DNA of 63,395 nucleotides, from assembly GCA_018675425.1 (NCBI GenBank), contig JABGYD010000049.1, positions 1-63,395 on the forward strand. The letters run 5' to 3'. A model generated the notes under the pieces. That model did no database searches and had not been told where the DNA came from. It saw only the letters and a program-made list of their open reading frames with translations. Position 1 is the stretch's first letter, and every line of letters starts with the position of its first letter. The position numbers and the translations under genes are program-made. Shown here in pieces: positions 28,671 to 38,099 of the stretch. The DNA is from Kordiimonadaceae bacterium (GTDB lineage: Bacteria > Pseudomonadota > Alphaproteobacteria > Sphingomonadales > Emcibacteraceae).

Positions 28671-29186
28671 TTAGTTTACGACAATGTCCCCGTCGCTTTT
28701 GCCAGCTTGTTGTTCAGCTGCAGCTTGAATTTGCTGATGATAAAGTTTTGCAAAGTCAATTGGCTCAAGCATAAGGGGCGGAAAGCCTCCATCGCGAGTT
28801 ATGTCAGAAAGAATTCGTCGCGCGAATGGAAATATTTGACGCGGAGCCTCAACCATTAGAAATGGCTGTAGCTGATCTTCTGGAAGATTTTTTATACCAA
28901 ATAAGCCAGAATAAAGAAGTTCTGCTACAAAGGCGGTATCCTCGCCAGAAAGTGCTGTTGCAGTGATTTTTAAATCAACTTCATAAACATCATCCCCCAT
29001 CTGTTGTGCATTAAGATTTACGTTAATGTTCATCGACGGTTGTTCTGTAGAGAGCTTCTGAATTGTTTGAGCTGGAGTGGGGTTTTCAAAAGATAAGTCT
29101 TTAATATATTGACCTAAAATACTGATTTGAACCTCACCATTGTCCTCGTCATTTGAAGTAACGCCCTGTTCTTTAATGTCTGACAT
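28671..29186 (-). CDS. secB: Protein-export chaperone SecB
   Basis: 171 residues. SecB family sequence is clear: ISILGQYIKDLSFENP near the N-terminus, then YEVDLKITATAL, FVAELLYSGLFGI, and the C-terminal APRQIFPFARRILSDITRDGGFPPLML. SecB tetramers hold preproteins unfolded and deliver them to SecA, whose gene is at 40145-42880. It is monocistronic, between the dnaQ terminator and fxsA. Confidence 0.97.
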   Translation of the reverse strand: MSDIKEQGVTSNDEDNGEVQISILGQYIKDLSFENPTPAQTIQKLSTEQPSMNINVNLNAQQMGDDVYEVDLKITATALSGEDTAFVAELLYSGLFGIKNLPEDQLQPFLMVEAPRQIFPFARRILSDITRDGGFPPLMLEPIDFAKLYHQQIQAAAEQQAGKSDGDIVVN

Positions 29187-29303
29187 TTTTTCTTTTCCTT
29201 ACTTATAATCACAAATATTATGTGTCTGCTAACATGCTTTTTTATTATTCACAAGTTATACTAGACTAAAATTTATTTTTTAAATGACTTTAATTCTTTC
29301 TAT

Positions 29304-29792
29304 TCAATTTTTTAAATCAGTTTCCTCGCTTTCTGTATCAAGGAATTTATTGAATGGTGGCGTCTCGCCCATTTCTTCAAATTCTCCGTCGATAATGATA
29401 CCTTCGGAATATTTGGACTTTGAAGAGGATGAGCGCTTCTTTTTGCCTACCCTTACTAGCATGTTTCCGAGCATGCCACGGATCGGCGCAATTGCCAGCA
29501 TGGCAGCGACAGAATCTGTTATAAAGCCAGGCAATAGAAAGAAAAACCCTGCAACGACAAGAAAAAAACCGTGGATAATTTCTGTAACGGGGCTTTCCCC
29601 GCGTTGTACAGTGTTCTTGAGATTATGAAGTACCTGCAACCCCTCTTGCCGTATGATGTAAATCCCGATTATTGCCGTAACTAGGGTAAGCATAATGGCG
29701 GAGAACCCGCCAATTTCATTAGCGACCTCAGCGAACACAAGAAATTCAAGATAAGGAGCACCGAAAAGAGCAATTAAAAATAATAATGGCAT
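29304..29792 (-). CDS. fxsA: FxsA family membrane protein
   Basis: 162 residues. The N-terminal half resembles FxsA: GAPYLEFLVFAEVANEIGG, LTAIIGIYIIRQEGLQVL-like helix, and FLLPGFITDSVAAMLAIAPIRG. A basic and acidic cytoplasmic tail follows. FxsA was named for suppressing F-exclusion of phage T7 when overexpressed; its normal role is unclear. It diverges from the Tim44-like gene, an arrangement common in Alphaproteobacteria. Confidence 0.9.
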   Translation of the reverse strand: MPLLFLIALFGAPYLEFLVFAEVANEIGGFSAIMLTLVTAIIGIYIIRQEGLQVLHNLKNTVQRGESPVTEIIHGFFLVVAGFFFLLPGFITDSVAAMLAIAPIRGMLGNMLVRVGKKKRSSSSKSKYSEGIIIDGEFEEMGETPPFNKFLDTESEETDLKN

Positions 29793-29930
29793 TTATCATC
29801 CAAACAGTTGAAATTTCCATACATAATATATACATCATGATCTATCTAATATAGTATTTAATTTTAGATTTCCAAGTTGGAGGCAACTAATTCAGTCCGG
29901 CTTGGGGGACAAATATTTTTAGGAATCGTG

Positions 29931-30626
29931 ATGGACGACAATTTATTTTTAATTATTATGGCTTTGGTCGCAGGGTTTATCATTCTGCAGTTGCGCAGAT
30001 CACTCGGCCGCAAAGGCGGTTATGACGGCAAGGGTGATCATGGCTCAGATAGCAAACCACAAAAAAAAGATGCGCCTCAAGACAATATTGTTTCGATAAA
30101 AAATAGTTTAAATCAGGATGATCGCCCGACTAAGGCGCCACATCAAAAGAATGATGTCGGGGTACCTAAATCCTCTCCTTTTTATGCCACTCTTGAAAAA
30201 ATAAATTCTTTTGACAAGGACTTCACTCTATCATCTTTTATAGATGGTGCCGAATATGCTTATGGATTTATTTTAAGCGCATTCTGGGAGGGCAATTGTA
30301 AAACGCTTGGAAACCATCTTAGCCGCGATGTGTTAGGCGAGTTTGAGGGTGTAATAAATGATATGAAAGTTGCTGGGCAAACATTTGATAACGTATTAAA
30401 TGACATTGAAAAAATAGAACTCAACGACGCTAGTATCAATGGCACGATGGCCGAAATTACAATAAAATTTAACAGCCATATGACAGTTGTTATAAAAAAT
30501 AAAGATGGCAGCGTTGCCCATGGGGATCCTGAAAAAGTTCTTTCGGTTGTTGATATCTGGACATTTTGTCGTGATGTGGCACGTGACGATCCTAACTGGA
30601 CACTTGTCGCCACTAGTAACGAATAG
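29931..30626 (+). CDS. Tim44-domain inner-membrane protein (TimA-like)
   Basis: 231 residues. One N-terminal transmembrane helix (LFLIIMALVAGFIILQL) is followed by a charged linker and a Tim44/TIM44-like C-terminal domain (FIDGAEYAYGFILSAFWEG, EIEFL-like strands, VVDIWTFCRDVARDDPNWTLVAT). Homologues in Caulobacter are called TimA and are related to mitochondrial Tim44. The ATG at 29931 has AGGA upstream; an in-frame ATG 18 codons earlier lacks one. It heads the timA-mltA-smr-XRE run. Confidence 0.9.
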   Translation: MDDNLFLIIMALVAGFIILQLRRSLGRKGGYDGKGDHGSDSKPQKKDAPQDNIVSIKNSLNQDDRPTKAPHQKNDVGVPKSSPFYATLEKINSFDKDFTLSSFIDGAEYAYGFILSAFWEGNCKTLGNHLSRDVLGEFEGVINDMKVAGQTFDNVLNDIEKIELNDASINGTMAEITIKFNSHMTVVIKNKDGSVAHGDPEKVLSVVDIWTFCRDVARDDPNWTLVATSNE

Positions 30627-30656
30627 TAAAGACACGAGGACAAACAATAGGCAAAT

Positions 30657-31853
30657 ATGAAAAATATGTATGCACCTATATTTCTGTTTGGCTTGTTTGT
30701 GGTCTCTGTCTATTTTCTTGCCGATTCGGTCAAAAAAACTTCCAGTGAAAAATTTGGGGTGCTTGATTTTAAAGACATTGATGGGTGGTTGGAGGATGAT
30801 CAATCTTTGGCCTTAACGGCATTTCAAATCTCTTGTAAGAAAATTTTAAAATACCCAGCGATTAAGTCATTTGGTGAGTTTGGGGACGCCGCTGACTGGC
30901 AACCTTCATGTAGGGAGGCAATGAAAACTAAGGCGGAGGACGCGCGAATATTTTTTGAAAGTAGCTTTACTCCGCTTGCCTTTCTGGATCAGGAGGCGGG
31001 TCTTTTTACGGGGTATTATGCACCTGTATATAAGGGATCACGAGAGCGTACCAATAAATATACCGCACCATTATATATGGTTCCAAGGGAACTGCAAAAT
31101 ATTAATCTTGGTGACTTTGACCAGAGTTTGAACGGCCGTACTATTATTGGCGAAATTAAAAATAGTAAATTTGTACCCTTTAAGGCCAGAAAAGAAATAG
31201 ACCAAGGCGCGTTAGAAAATCAAAATTTGGAGCTGGTTTGGTTGGAAACCATTGAGCAAACATTTTTTTTGCAAATTCAGGGTTCCGGATTTATTGAGCT
31301 TGAAAATGGACAGCTGGTTCATCTTGGGTATGCAGAGCGCAACGGAAGACCCTACCGGGCAATCGGGCAATTTTTAATTGAAAGTGGTGACATCACAAGA
31401 GAGGACATGTCGCTTCAGACAATCCTCGATTGGATGAGGCAACACCCGGAACAGTCGAATGAACTTATGTGGAAAAATCCCTCCTATGTCTTTTTTGTTG
31501 AGCGCAACTCGAAAAACCCTATTGGGAGTGAGGGCGTGGGCCTTACCCCGGGCAGATCTCTCGCTGTTGACAGGGCCCATATTCCCCTTGGGATGCCGAT
31601 TTGGCTGAATACATATGAGGAGTTAGGTGTGGGTGGCAGTAGAATTATTCAAAAATCTAATCTCAAAAGATTAATGGTTGCCCAAGATACGGGAGGAGCT
31701 ATAAAAGGACAAATACGTGGAGATGTTTATTGGGGGATTGGAGGCCGTGCTGAATTAAAGGCGGGGCCCATGAAAGATCGCGGTACTTATCATGTCCTAG
31801 TCCCTAATGTTGTGATTAGCTCAATATTTTACCGATTAGAAAGTAGGCCTTGA
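30657..31853 (+). CDS. mltA: Membrane-bound lytic murein transglycosylase A
   Basis: 398 residues. An N-terminal hydrophobic segment (about residues 4-22) without a clear lipobox cysteine serves as signal or anchor. The MltA domain contains GLFTGYYAPVYKGS and FLQIQGSGFIELENG. The C-terminal 3D domain contains VAQDTGGAIKGQIRGDVYWG, where aspartates include the catalytic acid. It cleaves peptidoglycan glycan strands to 1,6-anhydro ends. The stop overlaps the smr start by one base (TGATG). Confidence 0.94.
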   Translation: MKNMYAPIFLFGLFVVSVYFLADSVKKTSSEKFGVLDFKDIDGWLEDDQSLALTAFQISCKKILKYPAIKSFGEFGDAADWQPSCREAMKTKAEDARIFFESSFTPLAFLDQEAGLFTGYYAPVYKGSRERTNKYTAPLYMVPRELQNINLGDFDQSLNGRTIIGEIKNSKFVPFKARKEIDQGALENQNLELVWLETIEQTFFLQIQGSGFIELENGQLVHLGYAERNGRPYRAIGQFLIESGDITREDMSLQTILDWMRQHPEQSNELMWKNPSYVFFVERNSKNPIGSEGVGLTPGRSLAVDRAHIPLGMPIWLNTYEELGVGGSRIIQKSNLKRLMVAQDTGGAIKGQIRGDVYWGIGGRAELKAGPMKDRGTYHVLVPNVVISSIFYRLESRP

Positions 31854-32407
31854 TGGCTAAAAAAGATATTAGCGATGAAGATCGACGGCTTTGGCAGCTC
31901 TACACTAGAAATATAAATAGAACAGAGGCAAGAGCGCATCATGTAGGCGTGGAAAAAATTGCACGGTCGTTTAAAATTGATGCTCCAAAAGTTACTTCTA
32001 AAAAGATATTCGTCAGGGCGCCCCTCTCAAATTTTGGAAGCCTGAAAAACTTTGATAATAATTGGGGAAAAAAGCTTAAGGGAGGAAAGGCCCGTCCTGA
32101 TGGTAAAATTGATTTACACGGTCTTACATGCGTTGAGGCACACGATAAGCTCTACCGTTATCTAAGCAGAGCGCAGCAGAATCAAAAAAGAGTAGTGCTG
32201 GTTGTTACTGGTAAGGGAGGGCCTAAAAAGAGTGGTTATGCAGAGCTTCGGCACACTGATTTTGCAAATAGCCGCGGCGTTCTGAGGCGAGAAGTGCCAC
32301 TTTGGCTTTCAAGTGGTAATATGCGCAACATGGTAGTGTCTTTTCAGGATGCACGCCCAAGGGATGGCGGAACTGGCGCCCTATATGTTGTTTTAAAGAG
32401 GATATAA
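31853..32407 (+). CDS. Smr-domain protein
   Basis: 184 residues. The N-terminus is basic and unstructured (DEDRRLWQLYTRNINR). The C-terminal Smr domain has GKIDLHGLTCVEAHDKL (the LDLHG motif), VLVVTGKGG and the closing ALYVVLKR. Smr domains are nucleases acting on RNA or branched DNA. The start at 31853 overlaps the mltA stop (TGATG), and its own stop overlaps the next start (TAATG). The tight chain suggests one operon. Its cellular substrate is unknown. Confidence 0.9.
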   Translation: MAKKDISDEDRRLWQLYTRNINRTEARAHHVGVEKIARSFKIDAPKVTSKKIFVRAPLSNFGSLKNFDNNWGKKLKGGKARPDGKIDLHGLTCVEAHDKLYRYLSRAQQNQKRVVLVVTGKGGPKKSGYAELRHTDFANSRGVLRREVPLWLSSGNMRNMVVSFQDARPRDGGTGALYVVLKRI

Positions 32408-32763
32408 TGACCCCATTTGGCGAGCGAGTTAGAGCGCTCAGAGAAAAACGAGGCGTAAGTCAGAAACAAATGGCAAAGAAACTTGCCATTAGCCCAGCCT
32501 ATCTTTCAGCGCTAGAACATGGGCATCGTGGTCGCCCATCCTGGAAGCTCATTCAGCAGATTATAAGCTATTTTAATATTATTTGGGATGAGGCGGAAGA
32601 ATTGGAAAGGCTTGCTTTGCTCTCTCATCCCCGCATTGTTGTTGACACATCCGGCCTAAGTGCGGCTGCTACAGAACTCGTTAATATTCTTAACCGTGAC
32701 ATCAGGAAAATAACGGAAGAGCAGATAGATAAAATGCTCACTGTTGTTAAGAATAAGAATTAA
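32407..32763 (+). CDS. XRE-family helix-turn-helix regulator
   Basis: 118 residues. A Cro/CI-type helix-turn-helix fills the first 65 residues (FGERVRALREKRGVSQKQMAKKLAISPAYLSALEHG). A C-terminal helical tail follows (AAATELVNILNRDIRKITEEQIDKML). Its target is unknown. It is the last gene of the timA-mltA-smr run and overlaps the corC stop on the opposite strand by four bases. No terminator is visible. Being conserved behind smr, it may be a housekeeping rather than a phage-type regulator; that is inference. Confidence 0.88.
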   Translation: MTPFGERVRALREKRGVSQKQMAKKLAISPAYLSALEHGHRGRPSWKLIQQIISYFNIIWDEAEELERLALLSHPRIVVDTSGLSAAATELVNILNRDIRKITEEQIDKMLTVVKNKN

Positions 32764-34028
32764 GATGTAGGGGGAATAATTTTGATTTTGGTAATTTGAT
32801 TTCGTGTACGCTTCAAAATTTCGAATTCAAAACCATTTTTTTTGTAAATCTGCCCAGGAATAGGGATAGTTTCTGCCTGATCAATGATATAGCCAGCAAT
32901 AGTTATTGCTTCAGGGTGTTTTAAATTCCAGTTGAATTGCCGATTTAAATCACGAATTGGAATTGTCCCATCTGCAATAATTTCTCCTGATTGGAGGGCC
33001 TTAACATCACTATGTAAAGTATCGTGTTCATCTGTAATATCGCCAACAATTTCTTCGAGGATATCTTCAAGCGTTATAACGCCCATTAATGCTCCATATT
33101 CCTCAACAACAATAGCAAAGTGACTCTTTTTGGCCAGGAACATTTTTAACTGATCGCGAAGACTGGTTGTTTCTGGAACGAACCACGGCGAGAGGGCTAT
33201 ATTTCTTAGAGTTTGATGGTTAAGCGCCTCATCCTCTTTTCGTGTTATTCTTAGAACATCCTTTGCATGGATAACACCAATAATATTATCTTGATCCTTT
33301 TCCCACATAGGGAGCCTAGTATAAGGGCTTGAAATAATTTGTTGAAATATATTTGCAATTGAATCATTTACATTAATTGTTTCTACATTTCTTCGGTGGA
33401 CCATTACGTCCTCTAAACTAATTTCGTCCAGATCAAGTATCCCTGCTAACATATCTTTATGTTCTTTAACAATACCACCCTCATGAGCCTGCAGATCAAT
33501 AGCTCCGCGAATTTCATCTTGCGGGCTAAGTACACGCTGGTTCTCTTCTAACTTGATACCTAGAAGGCGCAAAGTTTGATGTGCAATAATTTGAATGAGC
33601 CTAACGACTGGTGAAAATATAATCACAAATATATTTATTACGGGGGCGACCTTCAGTGCAACACGCTCCGGGTTTGCGATTGCATAGGTTTTTGGCATTA
33701 CTTCGGAAAAAATAAGGACTATTGCTGTCATGGTAAATGTTGCATAAACAACCCCTATTTCACCAAACAGTTCAATAAATATATAGGTGGCGAGCGCCGA
33801 GGCAAGAATGTTAACCATGTTATTGCCCAGCAAAATAGCCCCTATAAGACTTTCTGGATCAGCCATCAATTTTTCGACTAGACGGGCCTTCTGACTACCT
33901 TCTTTCGAAAGTTTATGCATGTTCGAGGCAGAAGTGGCGGTAAGGGATGTTTCTGAACCCGAAAAAAACCCAGAAAATATAACTAGAAAAATAATAATAA
34001 CTATTGCCGTAATGAATTCTGTTTCCAT
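32760..34028 (-). CDS. HlyC/CorC family membrane protein (DUF21-CBS-CorC_HlyC)
   Basis: 422 residues. An N-terminal DUF21 domain of about four transmembrane helices (FFSGSETSLTATS, LGNNMVNILASALAT, SEVMPKTYA) is followed by a CBS pair (VMVHRRNVETI, GVIHAKDVL, FAIVVEEYGALMGVITLEDILEEIVGDI). A C-terminal CorC_HlyC domain ends the protein. Relatives are magnesium or cobalt efflux proteins of the CNNM type; the older haemolysin name is misleading. It lies 11 bases downstream of aroB on the same strand. Confidence 0.93.
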   Translation of the reverse strand: METEFITAIVIIIFLVIFSGFFSGSETSLTATSASNMHKLSKEGSQKARLVEKLMADPESLIGAILLGNNMVNILASALATYIFIELFGEIGVVYATFTMTAIVLIFSEVMPKTYAIANPERVALKVAPVINIFVIIFSPVVRLIQIIAHQTLRLLGIKLEENQRVLSPQDEIRGAIDLQAHEGGIVKEHKDMLAGILDLDEISLEDVMVHRRNVETINVNDSIANIFQQIISSPYTRLPMWEKDQDNIIGVIHAKDVLRITRKEDEALNHQTLRNIALSPWFVPETTSLRDQLKMFLAKKSHFAIVVEEYGALMGVITLEDILEEIVGDITDEHDTLHSDVKALQSGEIIADGTIPIRDLNRQFNWNLKHPEAITIAGYIIDQAETIPIPGQIYKKNGFEFEILKRTRNQITKIKIIPPTS

Positions 34029-34039
34029 TAATTTTAAAA

Positions 34040-35149
34040 TTATCCCTTCAGGCCCAATTCGAGCACAGCTTTAACATCTTTCATATCGACATCTCTGGAC
34101 AAATATGACTTGCCTATCCCCGATGCGATAACAAAAGTAAGTTTACCATCAGCCATTTTTTTATCCTTTGTCATGTGTTGCAACAGGCGCTCTAGGGTAA
34201 AACTGAAACTGGATAATAACGGAACTGAGGTTTGTTCGAAGTGATTTTGCACACGATGCAAATCGCCTGGGGGGCAAATTGCCATTCTCTCTGATAGCTG
34301 AAAGGCGAGAATAATACCCATAGCGACGGCTTCGCCGTGAAGTAGTCCTTCATCATAACCATTCTCAGCTTCCAGCGCATGACCAAAAGTATGGCCAAGA
34401 TTGAGAAGTGCGCGGGCGCCTGTTTCTTTTTCATCCTTCGCAACAATAGCAGACTTTGCTTCACAGCTTTTTAAAATAGCCTCACTTCTGAGGTTCAGGC
34501 GGGTTTCCTTGGATCCGGATATTAGGTTCGAACCATTTTTTTCTAACCACTCAAAAAATTTAGGATCGTTAATTAGTCCATATTTGACAATTTCGGCATA
34601 CCCAGAGACTATATGACGAGGGTCAAGGGTTTCCAACGTTGTTATATCAATTATAACGAGCCGAGGTTGATGAAAGCTTCCGATTAAATTTTTACCTTGG
34701 GGGCTATTAACCCCAGTTTTCCCTCCTACAGAACTATCTACCTGAGCCAGAAGGGTTGTTGGCACCTGAATAAAACCAATGCCACGCAAATAAATGCTCG
34801 CCGCAAAACCGACCAAATCGCCAATGACGCCTCCACCGAGTGCGATGATCATATCGTCGCGCTCAAGATTTGTTTTAAGCATAGCTTCAAGCAAGGTCTC
34901 GAGATGGCCAATCGATTTTGTTCTTTCACCGGCAGGCAATATAATCGTTTCAAAGGAAATTTTTTCTGCTGCTAAACTCGCCTCAAGGCGAAAAAGTTGA
35001 TGTTGTGCGACATTTTCATCAGTAACAATCAGGGTACGGGCGCGGTTTAATAAACCACGGATATGACTTCCCGCGTCATCAAGGATATTTTCACCAATTA
35101 AAATTTCGTAGCTTCTGTTGCCCAGGTCAACCGTTGTTTTTTTTATCAT
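34040..35149 (-). CDS. aroB: 3-dehydroquinate synthase
   Basis: 369 residues. It shows LPAGERTKS, GGGVIGDLVGFAASIYLRGIGFIQVPTTLLAQVDSSVGGKTGVN (the NAD- and metal-binding core), and LNLGHTFGHALE with zinc-ligand histidines. It converts DAHP to dehydroquinate. I chose the ATG at 35149, one base after the aroK stop, as it gives the family N-terminus MIKKTTVDLGNRSY. The pair aroK-aroB is translationally linked, and corC follows. Confidence 0.97.
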   Translation of the reverse strand: MIKKTTVDLGNRSYEILIGENILDDAGSHIRGLLNRARTLIVTDENVAQHQLFRLEASLAAEKISFETIILPAGERTKSIGHLETLLEAMLKTNLERDDMIIALGGGVIGDLVGFAASIYLRGIGFIQVPTTLLAQVDSSVGGKTGVNSPQGKNLIGSFHQPRLVIIDITTLETLDPRHIVSGYAEIVKYGLINDPKFFEWLEKNGSNLISGSKETRLNLRSEAILKSCEAKSAIVAKDEKETGARALLNLGHTFGHALEAENGYDEGLLHGEAVAMGIILAFQLSERMAICPPGDLHRVQNHFEQTSVPLLSSFSFTLERLLQHMTKDKKMADGKLTFVIASGIGKSYLSRDVDMKDVKAVLELGLKG

Positions 35150-35150
35150 A

Positions 35151-35759
35151 TTAATTCTCAGGCTCACTCTGGTTATTTTTATCTGACGCCAAATATTTAT
35201 TAATTTGCCATATAATATCATTAACTACCACATCATGTGGCGATTGACCACTTTCTACAACTATATGAGATTCTTCATAAACAGGGTGGCGCTCATCCGC
35301 CAACTTTTGGAAAATATCTTGAGGGGTCCCCTTTTGAAGTAAGGGGCGAGTATCTCTTCTTGATGTTCTTTCAACCAGAATGTCTATATCCACTCGAAGC
35401 CAGATAACAAGAGTTTTGAGCTTAAGCCGTCCGCGGGTTTGTTCATCCATAAAGGCGCCACCCCCAGTTCCAAGAACAATATTCTCTCCTTGATTAAGGA
35501 GCCTATTAATAACCCGCCGTTCACCTTTTCGAAAATCGTCTTCACCGAATTTTTCAAAAATTTCTGCTACAGTATGTCCAGCAGCCTTTTCTATTTCATG
35601 GTCACTATCGACAAAGGTCAGATTTATCCTTCTGGCAAGTCGCATGCCTATAGATGTTTTCCCACACCCCATAAGACCGACTAAGGCAATACTTTTTTGA
35701 AGCGGGCAACTAAGACGCGGAGACAGGGATTTTCTTTTTTTTCTTTTTGTGTTATTCAT
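35151..35759 (-). CDS. aroK: Shikimate kinase
   Basis: 202 residues. Walker A GLMGCGKTS is at about 28-36. VDSDHEIEKAAGHTVAEIFEKFGE and VLGTGGGAF bind shikimate, and RRDTRPLL is the lid. About 20 extra basic residues precede the kinase fold. It phosphorylates shikimate. It is the first gene of aroK-aroB-corC, transcribed leftward from the gap shared with the small membrane protein gene. Confidence 0.96.
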   Translation of the reverse strand: MNNTKRKKRKSLSPRLSCPLQKSIALVGLMGCGKTSIGMRLARRINLTFVDSDHEIEKAAGHTVAEIFEKFGEDDFRKGERRVINRLLNQGENIVLGTGGGAFMDEQTRGRLKLKTLVIWLRVDIDILVERTSRRDTRPLLQKGTPQDIFQKLADERHPVYEESHIVVESGQSPHDVVVNDIIWQINKYLASDKNNQSEPEN

Positions 35760-35905
35760 TACATCTATAATTTACATGTCTTTAATGTGTTTAGCCATGA
35801 AATAAACATGTTTTTTAACTATCTTTATGCTGTAAAGATGGGCAGCTAATATGTTATGTTACTTTTTTAATTTCTTTTTTTAATATTATAAAGGTCAATA
35901 TATAA

Positions 35906-36046
35906 ATGTCAAAAGTATGGTTATACCTAATTATTTTAATAACTTTGGCTATTGTAGGGGCAGCCAGCTATCTTATGATGTCTGATATTCCAGCTCCTGC
36001 GGAACGTATTGTGAAGGTTCTCCCTAACGAGCTTTTTCCAAATTAA
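35906..36046 (+). CDS. Small single-pass membrane protein, unknown function (46 residues)
   Basis: The open frame encodes 46 residues: a short start (MSKVWLYL), one hydrophobic helix (about residues 5-25) and a polar tail SDIPAPAERIVKVLPNELFPN. The DIPAP..ERIVKVLPNE pattern resembles a short conserved protein I associate with this position (between aroK and xerD) in other Alphaproteobacteria. It is preceded by AAAGG, a weak ribosome-binding sequence, and its stop is 22 bases before the next gene. It is too short for ordinary gene finders but looks real. No function can be assigned. Confidence 0.72.
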   Translation: MSKVWLYLIILITLAIVGAASYLMMSDIPAPAERIVKVLPNELFPN

Positions 36047-36068
36047 TTAAATGCGTTTAGGAATATTT

Positions 36069-38099
36069 ATGTTCTTTTCAACTTCAACGGTATTCATACG
36101 AAGGTTCTCAAAGGTTGGTGTATCTTGGAGTGTGCTGGGTTTGGGCCTTATTGGCATGACGTTGTCCTCGACACTTTTATATGGCCAATCCGCCGCACAA
36201 AATGAGCATGAAGCTAATAATCCTCCCAGGCCTATTCTTTTTCCTTCTGACATGCCAGCGCCTTATTTTCCGGCTGATGCTGAAATCGCTCGTGCGGCTG
36301 AAGAGCGTTTCGGTCAAGCTCCAGGCTATATGGACCCAGATGATCAAAAAAGAATTTTGGCCCCCCAAGAGGCGGGGATAGATGAGATTGATGACTTGGA
36401 TAATACTCCCTTTGGGTCGCTGATGCCAGCTGCAGGGGGGTTATCTAAGAATATTTGGCAGCCGTCTTCGATCGAAATAATAGAGGGTCTACTTGAAGTA
36501 CTTAAATTGCCAAACAAATCCCCGGCCATGGGCGCTATCTCGCAAAAATTGTTGCTCTCATTTGCATCAATGCCGTCCGGAAAAGTGATAGGAAGTTCAC
36601 AAAAGGAAATTCAAGAGATAGTGAGCCAAACGAAGAAGGCGGATGGAGTGTTACTAAAGCGCTTTATAAACCTCAGACTTAATAAACTTACTGAAAGAGG
36701 GAACCTTATAGATCTTGTTCGGTTTTTACAAAATCTTCCAGAGAACATTCTCGAACCGAAGCAACAAAATGCGGAGACGTTGCTGTTGGGTGGTGATTTG
36801 ATTGGGGCATGTCAGATGTCCCAGAGAGCTAACCCCCAGGCCAAGATCAACAACCAAATGACGGGAGAAGATTTTGTAAACATGAAGAATGTTGACCCAG
36901 AAATGAATGAGGCAGATATTTTCTGGCTTAAAATGTATGGTTTTTGTAGGGCTCTTGAAGAAGATAATATGGCTGCACAGACAGCGCTTAGTATCCTTGG
37001 GGATCAAAACATAAATGACTATGTATTCTTTGATCTGCTGAGCCAACTAATGGGATCTCCTGATGAAAGGGAGCCATTCGTGAGCATTGGCATTACCGCA
37101 CTTGATCCTCTAAATTACATTATTCTTAATCTTCTTGACCAACCGATCAATGCAGATTTAATTGAAACAAGCCCCCCTTTGTTAATTAGCGCTCTTGTTC
37201 TTAATGGGAATTTATCTGCTGAAAGCAGGCTCCAGGCAGCTGTGAAAAGCTATCTTCTTGGGGGGGTTTCCTCAGAAACATTAGGCAAAGTCTATGATGT
37301 TCAAGAGTTTACAGAAAATGAGTTTAGTCAGGCTGTGAGACTTGCGCAGTTTGATGATAGGCCTTTGGCGGATGCTTTATTATATCAAGCGGCTTCTAGA
37401 CAAAAGTTGGACGAGGACAAAATATCCATACTTATGGAGGTTTGGAATCGGGCGGCTTTAAATAACGATATGGGGCGTAAAGCCGTCCTTTACAAAAATA
37501 TATTAAGCTCTATTACCCCAACCTCTAGGTTAATGAATAGTGCTCACCATATTACGCGCGGCCTTTTACTTGCTGGGGATGTTCAGCGAGCAGTTCAGTG
37601 GTATGATTTTGCTCGCCGAGGTGCTGCTGGTGGAGACGCTGAGGCTACCCGGGCATTAATTAATATCTGGCCGCTTATCACTATTGCTATAAACGGGAGT
37701 GATATTCCATGGACAAATGATATTCTAAATTTGTGGTGGAACGGTCAGGCACTACTTGCGCCCGACAATAGAAATGATAAAGCAACCCTATTTTATGCAA
37801 TTGCTGAGGCCTTCGGTAACCATGTGCCTGAGGACAGGTGGATGGACCTTGTTCGCGAAAGCCCTGTAAAAAAGATGAGGTCAATTCCACTTGGCGTCTG
37901 GCGAGAAATAATTAGGGCGGTGGGTGAAAATAAACCCGCTCAATCTATTATACTTAGCCTTATTGCTATGGGAGCTGATGGGCCTGGAAGCCTCAATGCT
38001 AATGGGATAAGCACTGTTATTCGCCTGCTTCGAAGTTTTGGATTAGAACAGGACGCAAGACAAGTCGCAATCGAGGCTTTGGCAGCGAATGACTTTTGA
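36069..38099 (+). CDS. Exported protein of unknown function upstream of xerD
   Basis: 676 residues from the ATG at 36069, which has AGGA six bases upstream; an in-frame ATG six codons earlier has none. The N-terminus looks like a signal peptide: RRFSKVGVSW, then a hydrophobic stretch ending near SSTLLYGQSAAQ. The mature part begins with a proline-rich acidic region, then is almost all helical with repeat-like helix pairs that recall TPR or Sel1 solenoids (LLAGDVQRAVQWYDFARRGAAGGDAEATRAL). I recognise no catalytic motif. It is packed between the small membrane protein gene and xerD (one-base overlap TGATG), so it probably acts in the cell envelope with the small protein. Confidence 0.75.
   Translation: MFFSTSTVFIRRFSKVGVSWSVLGLGLIGMTLSSTLLYGQSAAQNEHEANNPPRPILFPSDMPAPYFPADAEIARAAEERFGQAPGYMDPDDQKRILAPQEAGIDEIDDLDNTPFGSLMPAAGGLSKNIWQPSSIEIIEGLLEVLKLPNKSPAMGAISQKLLLSFASMPSGKVIGSSQKEIQEIVSQTKKADGVLLKRFINLRLNKLTERGNLIDLVRFLQNLPENILEPKQQNAETLLLGGDLIGACQMSQRANPQAKINNQMTGEDFVNMKNVDPEMNEADIFWLKMYGFCRALEEDNMAAQTALSILGDQNINDYVFFDLLSQLMGSPDEREPFVSIGITALDPLNYIILNLLDQPINADLIETSPPLLISALVLNGNLSAESRLQAAVKSYLLGGVSSETLGKVYDVQEFTENEFSQAVRLAQFDDRPLADALLYQAASRQKLDEDKISILMEVWNRAALNNDMGRKAVLYKNILSSITPTSRLMNSAHHITRGLLLAGDVQRAVQWYDFARRGAAGGDAEATRALINIWPLITIAINGSDIPWTNDILNLWWNGQALLAPDNRNDKATLFYAIAEAFGNHVPEDRWMDLVRESPVKKMRSIPLGVWREIIRAVGENKPAQSIILSLIAMGADGPGSLNANGISTVIRLLRSFGLEQDARQVAIEALAANDF

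Noticed and set aside
32407-32763. XRE regulator as part of a toxin-antitoxin or phage system
   Set aside because: It is the last gene of a conserved timA-mltA-smr run with overlapping starts and has no toxin partner; a housekeeping regulator is more likely.
36051-36068. Earlier ATG of the exported protein gene (six codons upstream)
   Set aside because: It has no ribosome-binding sequence, while the ATG at 36069 has AGGA at six bases; the later start was taken.
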